From the NCBI GenBank assembly GCA_037974665.1, contig CM075777.1, forward strand, positions 10,749,001 through 10,813,000: DNA of 64,000 nucleotides, given 5' to 3'. The notes below the pieces were generated by a model. The model had not been told where the DNA came from. It saw only the letters and a list, made by a program, of their open reading frames with translations, and searched no databases. The stretch comes from Ehretia macrophylla (Eukaryota; Streptophyta; Magnoliopsida; Boraginales; Ehretiaceae). The position numbers were made by a program, and so were the translations under genes. This document shows positions 44,784 through 56,645 of the stretch, piece by piece. The first letter of the stretch is position 1, and the number at the start of each line of letters is the position of its first letter.

Positions 44784-45300
44784 ATTCGACAATTCCGCTT
44801 TGTTGACAGTTCTCCAATCTCTTCATTGTCTAGTAAGATAATTCATAGGACTTTAAAAAATTAACTTTTGGAAAAATATTAAAAAATAGTGGAGATCGTC
44901 CACGTTTTGCCAAAAAATGATATATTATATAAAAAATTGTTTGACATTCATACAAACAAATTTTACTAAATTAACCTGCTTTGTATAATTTTCCAAAAAA
45001 GAAAAAAAGAATTTTGTAATTTTGATTTGTTGAATGTTGGATGATTGAAGTAGGTGGTGCTATAGCATCTATGAACCAAAAAAAAAAAAACTATAGCATC
45101 TTGTAATGGAATAATTTAAAAGTTGAATTACAAAATATTTTTTTTGTCGGTGAAAGTTGAATTACAAAAAAATGGTGTTTGCTGGTCAAAAATTTTCTTA
45201 TTTGTGATGGCGGTGCTTTTCCGAAGATGGCATTGGAGTTGCTGGTGATATACATCTCTTAGAAGGGAATTTTTTTTTTTTTTTTTTGTGAAGTATTCTA
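44784..45300. other. A+T-rich spacer
   Basis: Poly-A and poly-T tracts, no recognisable gene or element ends. Confidence 0.5.
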
Positions 45301-45308
45301 GGAGGGAT

Positions 45309-45775
45309 TTTTTTTTTTTTTAAAGAAATAGGGGTGATATCCTCCGAGATTTTATTAATACTAAAAAGAAAGTTACAAAATTGAAATGGGACATAATGCC
45401 TAACTTTCGTGGGAGGATAGGGACTTCCCTATCCTATTGTCCTTCTACTCTAAAAGAAGTACAAGCACTCCTTTTTACAAGATTCTATGAAATAAAACCA
45501 AAATTAAAGCTAATAATCCTAATTTATCTAGCTTAATCATTCCATGAAGATCTCTGTAGTCCTTTGTTTCTTGAAGAGTTATAGCATGCATTGCCGTATT
45601 TCCCAAGTTGGCTAAAAAGTCAATCGATTGGTTTCCGTCACGATAGATATGCGTGAGTTTCTCATTGCAAGCCTCCAAGAATCTTCTCGCTCTCCTTAGC
45701 TCGTGAGTAATGTCCCAAGATCTCTATTTATCATTACACACAAGTTGTACTATACTAAAAGAATCCATTTTTGGC
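45309..45775 (-). mobile_element. LINE (L1) 3' end: RNase H piece, 3' UTR and poly(A)
   Basis: Minus strand reads RRFLEACNEKLTHIYRDGNQ and SIDFLANLG, the C-terminal RNase H (RVT_3) domain typical of plant L1 ORF2 tails, then about 170 bp of 3' UTR and a poly(A) tract (T run at 45309-45322 on the plus strand). An in-frame stop precedes this part (after VCNDK, near 45735). It is 5'-truncated at about 45775, the usual fate of LINE copies. Confidence 0.75.
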
Positions 45776-46462
45776 CAAACATTGTAAAAACCCAAACAAG
45801 GGATTTTAAGTTACTGATCGTACTGGTTTGGACTTATTGATCAATTATTGGTTTTCTTTTTTTTTTTTGTCGGAAATTATTGGTTTTCATTGTTTAGTAC
45901 TTTCGTCACATTCATACGTATACCTTGTCTTTTTTGTTTTTGTTTTGTTTTTTGTCATGTGCTCCCTTCAATTATTTCATAATATGTCCATACAGTCCTC
46001 GATAATTACACACAAGTAATTAAGTCCCGCGATCTATTCCCATAATTTTTCATGTCGGGCCCCGTGGCTGCACGTCTTGGCCTATCGTCACAGTTGTCTA
46101 ATTACTTCTTCGATTGGGACAAAATGATCTTCCATATATGTTCCCCGATTGATGAAGGTGGATAATAAATTTTTGTCCAAACTTAGTGTTCCGACATATT
46201 ATTTTTTGTTTGATTATTTTTATATATATATAAAAAAAAAACAATTCTATCATTTCATACAATTCTTTTCTAATACTACTCAAGCATGGCATACTCTTTG
46301 CCAAATTTGTTTTATTCTCACTTCCATTATATTCCTTAACTAATTTCATTTATGTCCAAATTAATGATGAGTTTATAACCTGTCAAAGTGCTTACACTTA
46401 TTGCTTACAAAAACAAAATGAAAATTCTTATAGTCTATTTACACAACTTCTTGTTTAATTGA
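45776..46462. other. Spacer downstream of the CYP82 pseudogene
   Basis: A+T-rich, no recognised gene. The last bases lie just after the CYP82 stop and are its former 3' region. Confidence 0.5.
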
Positions 46463-47092
46463 TTAATAAAGATTGAAAGAAAACCGTGGGGCGACAAGTA
46501 CATCAAGTGAAGTGGCTTTAAAGTTTGTAAGGTCAGCACTCTCAGTCATATCAACAGGCTTATTAAATGGAGTTGAGATCTCAAAAGTATGCAACAACTA
46601 GGCTAAAACCAAGTGTAACATTTGACGACCAAACGTCATGCCAGGACAAATTCTTCTACCAGCACCGAATGGGATGAACTCAAAATGGTGGCCTTTAAGA
46701 TCAATTTCTTCATGGGTAGTAAGAAACCTTTCTGGCTTGAATTCTGATGAATTAGGCCACACATGTGAATCTTGTTGGAGTTTCCATAGGTTTAGTATTA
46801 GTCTTGTTACTTTTGTGCCTTTTGGAACATGATAACCACCTAGTATGCAATCTTCAGGGAATTCTCTAGGGGCAAACAGTGGAGCTGTTGGGTATAATCT
46901 TAATGTCTTTTTAACAATTGCTTGAAGATAAACCAATTTGCAAATATCTGCTTCATTTACAAGTCTATCCTTCCCAACTTCCATGTCTAGTTCTTCTTGA
47001 GCCTTTCTCAACGCATGAAGATTATGTAGTAGTAGTGATATTGTCCAAATCAGCATTACCGTACGTAGTATCATTCGCACCAGCCATTAAAC

Positions 47093-49047
47093 CTTGAAAA
47101 TGCAGAAAGTAAAGTTGACATAGCTGTTTTTTTTATAATCTATGGTGGCAAAATTTGAATTAAATGTTTGCAAATTTATTTTACAACTCTTTACCAGTGG
47201 CGGATGTATATTCGGGTGAGATTCTCTTTCAAAATCAAATAGGGCATAGATTCTCGTTTTAGTACTTCAAGATAACTCAAACTTTGCATGTAGCTTTCAC
47301 ATCAAATATGATATACATTTTCTTTCAAACATTTTTTTTTTCGGCTAAGCAACTCAAACCATTTATATAGCTTTCAGAATCAAGTAGTCATAGATTCTCT
47401 TTCTAAAAATTGTTTTATTTTAAGTACTCCAAGATAACTCAAACTTTGCATGTAGCTTTCACAATCGAATATGATATACATTTTAATTCTTTCTAAATGT
47501 TAATATATTTTCTTATTTACTTTAAATTTTCACGTAATCATCCAATTGCATCAAAATTAACTCCTATTCTGACTCATTTGCCTTCTTCATTGTTCTTGGT
47601 CTTTTTTACCTACCATAGTTGGACGTTAGTAGGTCAGTCGTCCTCTAGCCATTGGCTAATAGAATTAGTAAAATGGAGCTTTTGTTATATTGTAACAATA
47701 TATTAGGCTTAATTAAGTTAATTATGACATTAAATTAGTTTCTGTCTGTAAGTATTCTTGGTTACCAAACCTTAAGATTTATCATCCAAAGGGTTTCTTG
47801 GGATTTGGCTCCATAATTATTTTGTCTACAATTATAACACCCCAATATCATCTATAGATTATGTTAATCTTGCTAACTAGCTTTTCAATTATGGTTAGAA
47901 AGTATTAAAAATTAAAATCTAAAATGTATCACATATTTTAATTAATTACCTAAATCTTACCATATTTAGCAAAACTAATGGAAGCCATACAATTTTATTG
48001 TATAACCAAATAATATTTAGCAAAACAAAAGCAAAAAGCAGAGTTTTAATTGAATTATATGTACTTTTTTGGTTGAAATATAATTTTATATATATATTTT
48101 TTTCAAGTTGTACTCAAACCATTGAGATAGGATTTCCTATGGTTGAAATAAATGTACTTTTTTTTCCAACTGAAATTTTGGTTGAATTATAGCTCCACTG
48201 TTATAAAAGCAAATCAAGCAATTCTGCCTTAGATCCAGATTAATTTGTTTATAGATTCCTCAAAATCAGTTGATAAAATTAGTAATCTAAGTGTGAACCT
48301 GATCTTTATATTTCTCGACTTAAAATGCTTGGTAGGAGCTCGATTTGATAACTAAAAAATTACCAAATTATAAACTTGACTCATGATCTTGTGGCTTCCA
48401 TCTGTTTTGATAAATATGGTAAGATTTAGGTAATTAGAAAATTTAATGTCATTTAAAGTTTCAATACATTCTTTAGATTTTATTTGTTTTCTTATATAGT
48501 GAATATCCATTAGTTGGATTTGCAGGACACTCCATACAGGACACTTTTGTACTTTAATATTGAACTCAAGAAAATCTGTCTTCTCATTACTTGAGTTTGA
48601 AGGGACTGGTAATGTATATTGCCTTTATTTAATTTCTTATATATATAGTGACACTCTTTATGATTTGAGTTTTTTATTAACTATATTCAACTAATTTATA
48701 AGTTCTCCCATTGAAAATATTTACACACTATATACATAATATTGTCTCCTCTCCTCACTTTCTTTAACTCTAAACAATTTTTATTTTTGAAGTGTTCCGA
48801 GATAACTGAAGCCATTCTCTAGAGAAACAAATTAAAGTACAAAAGTGTTAGAGGGAACAAATTACTGCAAATAGTATTTTGTGTACATATTAGAATATAG
48901 AGATAGCTTAGAGAATAGTATTTTGTGTACATATTAAAATATCAGCTTCTATTAAGTTGATAGTCATGTTTCTTTTACATGTTTTTTTTAAGTGAAGTAA
49001 AAAAAAGAATTTTCGCTTTTGAAGTAAGTGTTGCAAGAACTCATACC
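47093..49047 (-). other. Intron of the CYP82 pseudogene
   Basis: About 1.95 kb, from GTATGAG at 49047 to CAAG near 47093. It contains a copy of the dispersed TIR family, with one arm at 47824-47990 and an inverted arm at about 48360-48500. A direct repeat, AAGATAACTCAAACTTTGCA, occurs near 47267 and 47431. No gene seen. Confidence 0.7.
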
Positions 49048-49283
49048 ATGCATTTAGCCTTCACAACTGTATCAAGATCATACCCAGCAAGACCTGCATC
49101 TTCCACGACTGACAACATCACATCCATAAAGTCTTTTTGGTCATTAGTCTCACCATTGACTTTCTTTCGGCAATGTTCTTACAACCATTGTTCCAAAATG
49201 CCATCCATTTCTTTGGCAACTATTTTCATAGCCTTCTGGCATCCTCCAATACCAAGCCACCCTATCCAAGGCAACCCATCACC

Positions 49284-51551
49284 TGTTAGAAGAAAAACTT
49301 GATTAGGATCAAAATCGAATCAAGCTTGATGACAAAAGTCAAAAGCTAGTTTTCATTGGATATGAAAAGAGTTCCAAAGCATACAAGCTCTACAATCCTA
49401 CTAATGGTAGAATCACTGTGAGTAGAGATATCCAATTTGATGAAGAAGCTGAATGGGATTGGAATGTCAAAGAATAAAAGGAATACAAATTTTTACCCAT
49501 GTAAGAGCATGAAGAAGTCAATGAAGACTTTATATCTCCAATTCCATCTCCAACTCCAACTCGAACTCTATCTCCATATCAAGCTCCAACTTCATCACAA
49601 GGAGACATAACTTCAACAAGTTCAAGTTCGCATGAAAAAACCCCCTGTTTCAAAAGGTTGGATGAATTTTATGAGGTAACTCGAAATTTAAATGATGAAC
49701 TGACTCTCTTTTGTCTGCTTGCTGATTGTGAGCCAATAAGCTTTGAAGGAGCTAACGAGAGTGAAAGATGGAGACAAGCCATGGATGAAGAAATCAAGGC
49801 AATAAAGAAGAATGACACTTGGGAGCTTACAACTTTACCCAAAGGCCACAAAACCATTGGAGTAAAGTGGGTTTACAAGATGAAGAAGAATGTTAAAGGT
49901 GAAGTTGAAAGGTACAAGGCAAGATTGGTTGCAAAAGGCTATAGTCAACGAGCTAGCATTGACTATGATGAGGTATTTGATCTTGTCGCATGCTTGGAAA
50001 CTATAAGATTTATCATATCTTTAGTAGCCCAACACAGATGGAAGATTTATCAATTGGATGTTAAATCTGTATTCCTGAATGGTTTTCTTAGTGAAGAGGT
50101 ATATATTCAACAACTATTAGGCTATGTGGAGAAAGGGTGTGAAAATAAAGTTTTAAAGTTGAAGAAAGCTCTCTATGGTCTAAAACAAGCTCCAAGAGCT
50201 TGGTATAGGAAAATTGATGAATACTTCCATCATAATAATTTCTCCAAGTGTTCGCATGAGTATACTCTTTATACTAAACATGAGAAAGGAGATGTGTTGA
50301 TTGTTTGCTTATATGTGGATGACTTAATTTTTTACTGGCAACAACCCAAGCTTATTTGAAGATTTCAAGAGGACAATGGCAAGAGATTTTGAGATGACTG
50401 ATATTGGACTCATGTCTTATTATTTTGGAATTCAAGTGAAGCAAATAGATGAAGGAACATTTATTTCTCAAGAAGGTTATGCAAGAGAAATTCTCAAGAA
50501 ATTCAAGATGGAAAATTATCAACCTGTTAACACCCCTGTTGAATGTGGAGTACAATTGTCAAAGGTTGATGAAGAAAAGCATGTAAATCCAACACTTTTC
50601 AAGAGCCTGGTTGGAAGCTTGAGATACTTGACCTGCACAAGACCAGATATTCTCTTTGGTGTAGGACTTGTGAGTCGCTTTATGGAGACCCCTACCAATA
50701 CACATCTGAAGACTGTCAAAATAATATTTCGCTACATCAAAGGAACTCTTGATTATGGACTTCTATGCTCCCACTCCAAAGATTTCAAACTTGTGGGGTA
50801 TAGTGATAGCGATTGGGCTAGTGATTTTGATGATCAAAAGAGTACTAGTGGATATCTTTTCTTCATAGGAGATACAACATTCACTTGGAATTCCAAGAAG
50901 CAACTCATTGTCACACTTTCTACATGTAAAGCTGAATATGTAGCTGCTACTTCATGTGTTTGCCATGCTCTATGGTTAAGAAATTTAATAAAAGAACTTA
51001 AGATGCCTCAAGAAGAGCCAGTAGAGATCTATGTTGATAACAAGTCTGCAATTGCCTTAGCTAAGAATCCAGTCTTTCATGAAAGAAGCAAGCACATTGA
51101 CACACGTTACCATTTCATCAGAAAATGCATCACGAGGAAGAAAATGAAGATAGAGTTTGTGAAGTCTCAAGATCAAGTTGCAGACATTTTTACGAAGCCA
51201 CTAAAGCGTGATGTGTTTATGAAGCTTAGAGTTTTGCTCGGAGTTATGAGAGTCAAATCAAGTTTAAGGGGGGATGGTAGAAGATAAACTTGATTAGGAT
51301 TAAGACTCTATTAAATAAGTTCTAGTTAGATTTAAATTAGTTTTTGACTAGATAATTTTTTCTAGTGGGTAATGGTTTCCTATAACTATATCCTAATTGG
51401 CATAGGATTTTTGTGAATCTATAAATAGGAGTCAGTCCTTTCAATTGTAGTCATACTAAATACATACCAAATATTAGAGCAATAAAGTTTTTGTTTAGAG
51501 TCTCTATATTATTTCTCTCTACGATAAAATAGGCTCTTCCATATTCCAACA
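49284..51551 (+). mobile_element. Ty1/copia element (Tork-like), incomplete, inside CYP82 exon 1
   Basis: A fossil copia copy. A TG...CA-bounded span is flanked by a perfect 5-bp duplication, TCACC, at 49279-49283 and 51552-51556. Parts: integrase C-terminal region (about 49320-49480), reverse transcriptase (about 49730-50400, with KARLVAKGYSQ and CLYVDDLI), RNase H (about 50790-51230), polypurine tract AAGTTTAAGGGGGGA and a 277 bp 3' LTR. Most of the 5' LTR and the 5' half of the coding region are missing. It carries a few breaks besides. The perfect target duplication shows that it inserted as a unit and decayed later. Confidence 0.93.
51275..51551 (+). repeat. 3' LTR of the copia element in CYP82
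   Basis: 277 bp, starting TGGTAGAAGATAAACTTGAT after the polypurine tract and ending CATATTCCAACA. A TATA-like CTATAAATAG lies near 51419-51428. The few bases of 5' LTR left at 49284 (TGTTAGAAGAAAAACTTGAT) match its start. Confidence 0.88.
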
Positions 51552-51696
51552 TCACCCACCACGAACACCCCATGAGGTGTAAAAAATCCCTCATCACTTT
51601 TCAACACCACCTAGCTTCTTTCTCATCACTGTTAACAATGTCGCCAAAGTATCTTTTTCCAGCAACCATTCTTAAAATCACATTTAGTGTTAAATC

Positions 51697-52215
51697 TGTT
51701 GGTGGGTTCCCCACCAATTAGTGGTGGGACCCGCCGTTGAAAAGTTTGAAAATAAAAAAGGGAAGAAAAATGTCAGAGTGTGAATGCAGTTGCACACTCT
51801 GACCAAATGAAAGGAGTATGAGTTGGTCACACTTGGAAGATTGAATACATGTCAGAGATACACAAGTGTGTGTGAGTCAATTTGGACAAGCAGAAATTGA
51901 ATAGAAAACATATGTGAGAGTGAATAATTTAATTTTTGTGAGAGAGAGTTTTTCGTGTTTTGCTAGAAAATCGAGTCTTGATGAGGGTTTATAATTTTAT
52001 CCGTTCAAAAGTTATATTGTGGGAGGGTTAGATTTTAGCCGTGCAAAAATCATACTGTTGTAATCCTTGTGTAATAATTGGTAAATTACTCCGTGGACGT
52101 AGCCAATTTTAGGTGAACCACGTTAAAATTGTTGCGTCTCTTTTTTACTGTTTTTACAAATTTTTGTACACGATCTTGTAGAATCTGGGCCGAGAAATAG
52201 CCGATATTCCCAACA
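51697..52215. repeat. Solo LTR (copia-type) inside CYP82 exon 1
   Basis: 519 bp, TGTTGGTGGG...ATTCCCAACA, with a perfect 5-bp duplication AAATC at 51692-51696 and 52216-52220. No internal region is present, so it is what remains after recombination between two LTRs. The CYP82 sequence is continuous across it if one duplication copy is removed. The family is unknown; TGTTGGG/CCCAACA ends are common in copia elements. Confidence 0.9.
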
Positions 52216-52844
52216 AAATCCCCGAACCATTATTTTATATCCACCAAAACACGGCCTGATGATACATTTTTCTTCTCATTCCAAAGCTTATAGAGCTCTT
52301 TTATGAAGGTGTTAGTTTCGGAGATTCTTACATGTTTGAGCAACTCAAGACGGTTCGAGCGAAATTATCTTGCGTAGTTCACGCCAATATGGACCATAGG
52401 AGGTGAAGGCAAAATTGGCATAGTTATAGGCCAAACATTTGGCTACTTTATACCTTGGACGAGATAATGTAATACGATCATGTGTTGTGAATATTTCCTA
52501 AGCTAGTTCTGAGCTGCTCACCACCAAGGCTCTATGGACCCCTAGTCGTATGATAAAAATTGCTCCATATTGATCAGTTAATGATCCTAACGTTATGTGA
52601 GGAAGTTGAGTCTCTCCTAGGAGATGGAGGTGACCAATTACAGGCCATGCCCCACCTGCTTCAGGTGGTACATGTTTTTTACCACTTCTTCTAGACCTCC
52701 ATGATATGTAGTTGAAAATAAGCAAAAGAACAAAGACTCCAACTAAGGCAGTGCTGTTACTATCTATGGGGAAGAAATGCATGGCTTGTTTTGCACTTAG
52801 GTTTTTTATAAAAAAGTGGATGCTTCATTTGCAAAAATTGGGTC

Positions 52845-52852
52845 TTTATATA
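52845..52852 (-). promoter_or_regulatory. TATA box of CYP82 copy 2
   Basis: TATATAAA, 63 nt upstream of the ATG at 52782, identical in word and spacing to copy 1. Confidence 0.55.
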
Positions 52853-53078
52853 GACCAACGGGGTGCAGTTTTTGGGTTATAGATATTAGGATAATGGAAA
52901 GTCTTCTGGTTCAGAAAAGTCATCACCATTGCTAAATTGGTCACTATCCTATATGTGAGTGTGGGGACAACGACTCCACTAGAAATCTAGAGATATAGGT
53001 GAACTGGACAAATTTGAGTCTAGTAAATTGATGAAGAAAGCCCACTGAGAAAGCAAATGTCATGCGTCTATATAGATA

Positions 53079-53370
53079 TACACACACACATATATATATA
53101 TATGTATACACACACACATATCTATATGTCTACACACTCCCACATATATATGTGTATATATATCTCTGCACAAATTCCAAACCCTTTATTTCTCTAAACA
53201 ACTGAATCCAGTTTACATGTGATACTTGCTAAATGAAATCACATAAGATCCAATTAAGAAATAAATTCTAGCTGGAATATATATATATATATATATATAT
53301 TCCAGTGATATATATATATATATATATATATATAGATATATATATATCTATAATATATATATATAGATAT
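53079..53370. repeat. CA/TA microsatellite series (copy 2)
   Basis: Interrupted runs of TA and CA dinucleotides with several self-complementary blocks (ATATATATAGATATATATAT and similar). Longer than, and differently arranged from, the copy-1 site. Confidence 0.95.
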
Positions 53371-53596
53371 TTCAGTAGTGTGAAAATATTGAAGTGTATG
53401 CAATATTATATGAAGCAAACTCTGAAAGATATATAGTATTTTCTATTCTTTTATAGGTTCTAGCTAGCCATCCATTTTCCCCAAAGGGCTCTCTAAGTAC
53501 GTTAAACTTTGGCACGAATTATCAGGAATTTTAGTCTTTTTTTATATTGATTTAAGAAAGGCATAAGTCGTACAATTGTAATCAATGAGAATTAGA

Positions 53597-54062
53597 GGTG
53601 TCTTAAATAATTTGGAGACGTTAGACAATCATTTAAATGAGAACCTTAATAATTAGTTTTTTTCTCAATAAAAAACTCTAAATTTTTTAATTAAAATAAT
53701 CACTACAAATAAAAAAAATACCAAAATTAGAATTATAAAATAATATAATATTATAAGTTAACAAAAAAATAGAGTCCCAACTAATTATTAAAAAATAAAA
53801 TTAAAAATTCTTTTAATTGAGGCCAATGGGGACTTAGAATCCCAACCAATTTATTGATTAATGTCTGCTCGTTTAATAAGCAAACCTTGAGACTCTAAGA
53901 CCCTGTTAACCCCAATTAAAATACACTAGTTTATGATAGACCTTTACTTTAAAAAAAAAAAAAATTTCTTTAAATTGGGGTCTATGAGTTAAGGGGGCCT
54001 TGCCCAAACCGCCTTTAGCTTGAATCGGCCCTGAAAAAAATTAATTTCATAATTTTTTATAT
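53597..54062. repeat. Insert present only in duplication copy 2
   Basis: Copy 1 reads straight through at about 5903. The insert's right end GGCCCTG (complement CAGGGCC) resembles the ends of some plant hAT MITEs, but I found no clear inverted repeat or target duplication. It is probably a decayed transposon. Confidence 0.5.
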
Positions 54063-55457
54063 TTATGGCGAGAAATATACCAAAAAATTTGAGTCTTGAG
54101 GCAACCTTTATCCTACTAGGAATCAAATGATAATCGGGGAAAAGACAACAAAGATCTAATCATCGTACTCTTCGTATACGTATGTTAATTAATGTAATCA
54201 AATAATTGTGATACTTGAACACTCGCCCCTATCGCTAATGACAAATGGATGTCCCACGAAAACAAATAATTGTACACACCAATTTCAATCTCAATCTTAT
54301 AACTTCACCCACCAAGCAACCAAGAAAACATCCTGAGGCTGGCTGGACCACAGTTCAAAAGAGACAGTCCCGTGGAGCCTCTTCAGGGAAATCATGCACC
54401 ATCTCAGCCAGCTCAACAGATGCCTTTCACCTTCAACTTGAGGAACTTGTCTGCAAGGTTAGCCCTTCACTCAGTTAGGGGACTCCCCAAGCCCTTCCCC
54501 TGACCTCCCTATTTAGAATTATGGCAAGAAACTTTAAAACCAATTGGTGCTAAAATTAGTAGTTTAGAATTTTATAAGGTGATCATGATTTTTATAAGTT
54601 TTCGATAGAGGATAAATGTATATTTTAACACCCTCTAATCCTATCATATGTTACTTTCATTTTGGAATATTACATACTGTTTGAAATAAATTAATTCTAT
54701 AAAATTTATTTGTAAATCCAATTATTTGTGTTTGGAAGCACTTTTTTGAAAAATAAAAGATTCAAAACTTGCAAATTTTGGATTTTACTTAATTTCTTAT
54801 TCAAGATTTGAAATTGGCAATTCTAAACTACCAAATACTCCAAGAGCCACTTTGGGCTCGCTGCCTCGAAGAAAAGAAAAATTAATTGGTAGAATTTCAT
54901 CATGCATAAGATAAGAAATGAAAGGAAACGTTCATCTCGCGGGGTAGATGGCATCCCCTTCCCCTTGGAATCCTTAAAGGCCACATTGGGAGGAAAGTGG
55001 AGTTGTCCAACTCAACCTAGATAGGCTCCCAACAAAGACAAAGACTTATTGCATGAGGAATCTAGTAGGACTGGAATTTTACATTCTACCACCATTGCTT
55101 GAAATTAAGAGATCACTTATACTTCGAATGTAATTTTACTAGGAAAATTTCGAAGAAGGAACTGAAACAATCTAAGGCCACTAAGGTATCGCAGTTGGGT
55201 ATGACTATATATCTTAGGTAGCAATTGGTACACTAGAATGAGATTAAAAATGAAATAACATTCCCAACTCTTTTCAATTCACATGCTTGTATAAAGGAAT
55301 GAACTTGAGAATCTCATTCCCAAGGTAATCCCATTCTCGCGTATATGGGAATAGCCATTCCAAAACAAATATAAGAGATTAACCAATTCCTATATGTTTG
55401 AGAATAAACTTGACTACCATACCCCCATATAACATAACTTTTATATATAGTTTGTTT

Positions 55458-55794
55458 TATAATAATAATAATAATTAAAAAATATAATAATAATAATTAT
55501 TATAAAAATAAAAATAAAAATAATAATGATAATGATAATAATAAAATAAAAATACATTAATAATAAAAATAAAAAATAATAATATTGATTAAAATAATAA
55601 TAATAATAATAAACTAAAAAATAAAAGTAAAAAAAATTATAAATAATAATAAATAAATAAATAAATAATAAAATAATAATAACAATAAAAATAAAAAATA
55701 ATAAAAAAAAATAAAATTTATTAAAATAATAATAATAATAATACTAGTAATAATAATAATAAAAATTATAATAAATAATAGAAATATCGATTAA

Positions 55795-55849
<55 letters not shown>

Positions 55850-55891
55850 GTAATAGTAATAATAATAATAATAATAGTAATAATAATAATA

Positions 55892-55922
<31 letters not shown>

Positions 55923-56120
55923 TGTTATTTTTATTGTTTAATTTTAGTCTTTATTATTGTTATTATTATTATTATTGTTTTAATCTATATTATTATTATT
56001 ATTTTTATTGTTATTATTATTTTATTTTTATTTATTGTTATTATTATTTTTACTTTTATTATATTATTATTATTATTATTATTGTTATATTATTTGTTGT
56101 TGTTATCATTATCATTACTA
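55458..56120. repeat. Large palindromic (AAT)n / (ATT)n microsatellite (copy 2)
   Basis: About 430 bp of AAT-type repeats followed by about 230 bp of ATT-type repeats; same layout as 7378-8010. It has kept both halves since the duplication, with different run lengths. Confidence 0.95.
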
Positions 56121-56645
56121 TTTATTATGTTTATATTGTTTACGAGTATATACATGTTTATTCTTATTTTTAATATTATAATAAAAGGGCAATCTTGTCA
56201 TATTATTCAAGGCATTCCTATTGTTACTCTTTATTCCTAAAGCATATCAAACATATCATTATCATTCCCAAATTCATTTCATTTTCAGTTTCATTCCATT
56301 CCTTAGCCCATTCCATTCCTGTCCAAATTCATTCCAATATACCAATCGCTACCATAGTGTTATGTGGTATTACTTATTCCATATGGAGGGAAAGAAATAG
56401 AAAAATAATACTCATTGAAAAACTATTTTTGACAGAATTCATTTTTACATGAGGAACGCTCTATGTAATGGTAAAAAAATATAGAAGTAGCCCTTTGAGT
56501 AGAGCTATTTGCAATGCTAGGAAAGTTGACATGTACTTATCTAGGCTATTTATTCTCAATTTTTGTAACCAAGCATCATTTGTAACTTTTGCACATCGAG
56601 AATAAAAGAAAGATGTTCATTTACATTTTGGGTAAATTCTTAAAT

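Larger units (their letters stand above)
46463..52782 (-). pseudogene. CYP82: CYP82-family cytochrome P450 pseudogene (duplication copy 2), split by two LTR elements
   Basis: Exon 1 survives in blocks 52782-52216, 51696-51552 and 49283-49048; exon 2 is about 47092-46463. Domains in order: membrane anchor and hinge GGAWPVIGHLHLLGE; TLNVILRMVAGKRYFGD; DFMDVMLSVVEDAGLAGYDL with a donor GTATGAG at 49047; AGANDTT; heme loop [10 protein letters not shown]; tail TNFKATSLDVLVAPRFSFNL. Lesions: the Lys codon after SSSELA is TAG (near 52498), further stops beyond it, a frameshift near 47050, and the ExxR glutamate is Lys (KKTLRLYP). The exon junction is also out of frame as it stands. The two insertions have perfect 5-bp target duplications. 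The gene is therefore dead by several independent routes. Confidence 0.93.

Noticed and set aside
47193-48199. CAGTGGCGGATG ... GCTCCACTG as a possible hAT element
   Set aside because: Flanks do not show an 8-bp duplication and the inverted repeat is very short.
54245-54478. 77-codon frame in duplication copy 2
   Set aside because: The copy-1 counterpart near 6132-6380 is not open in the same way, and there is no recognisable domain.
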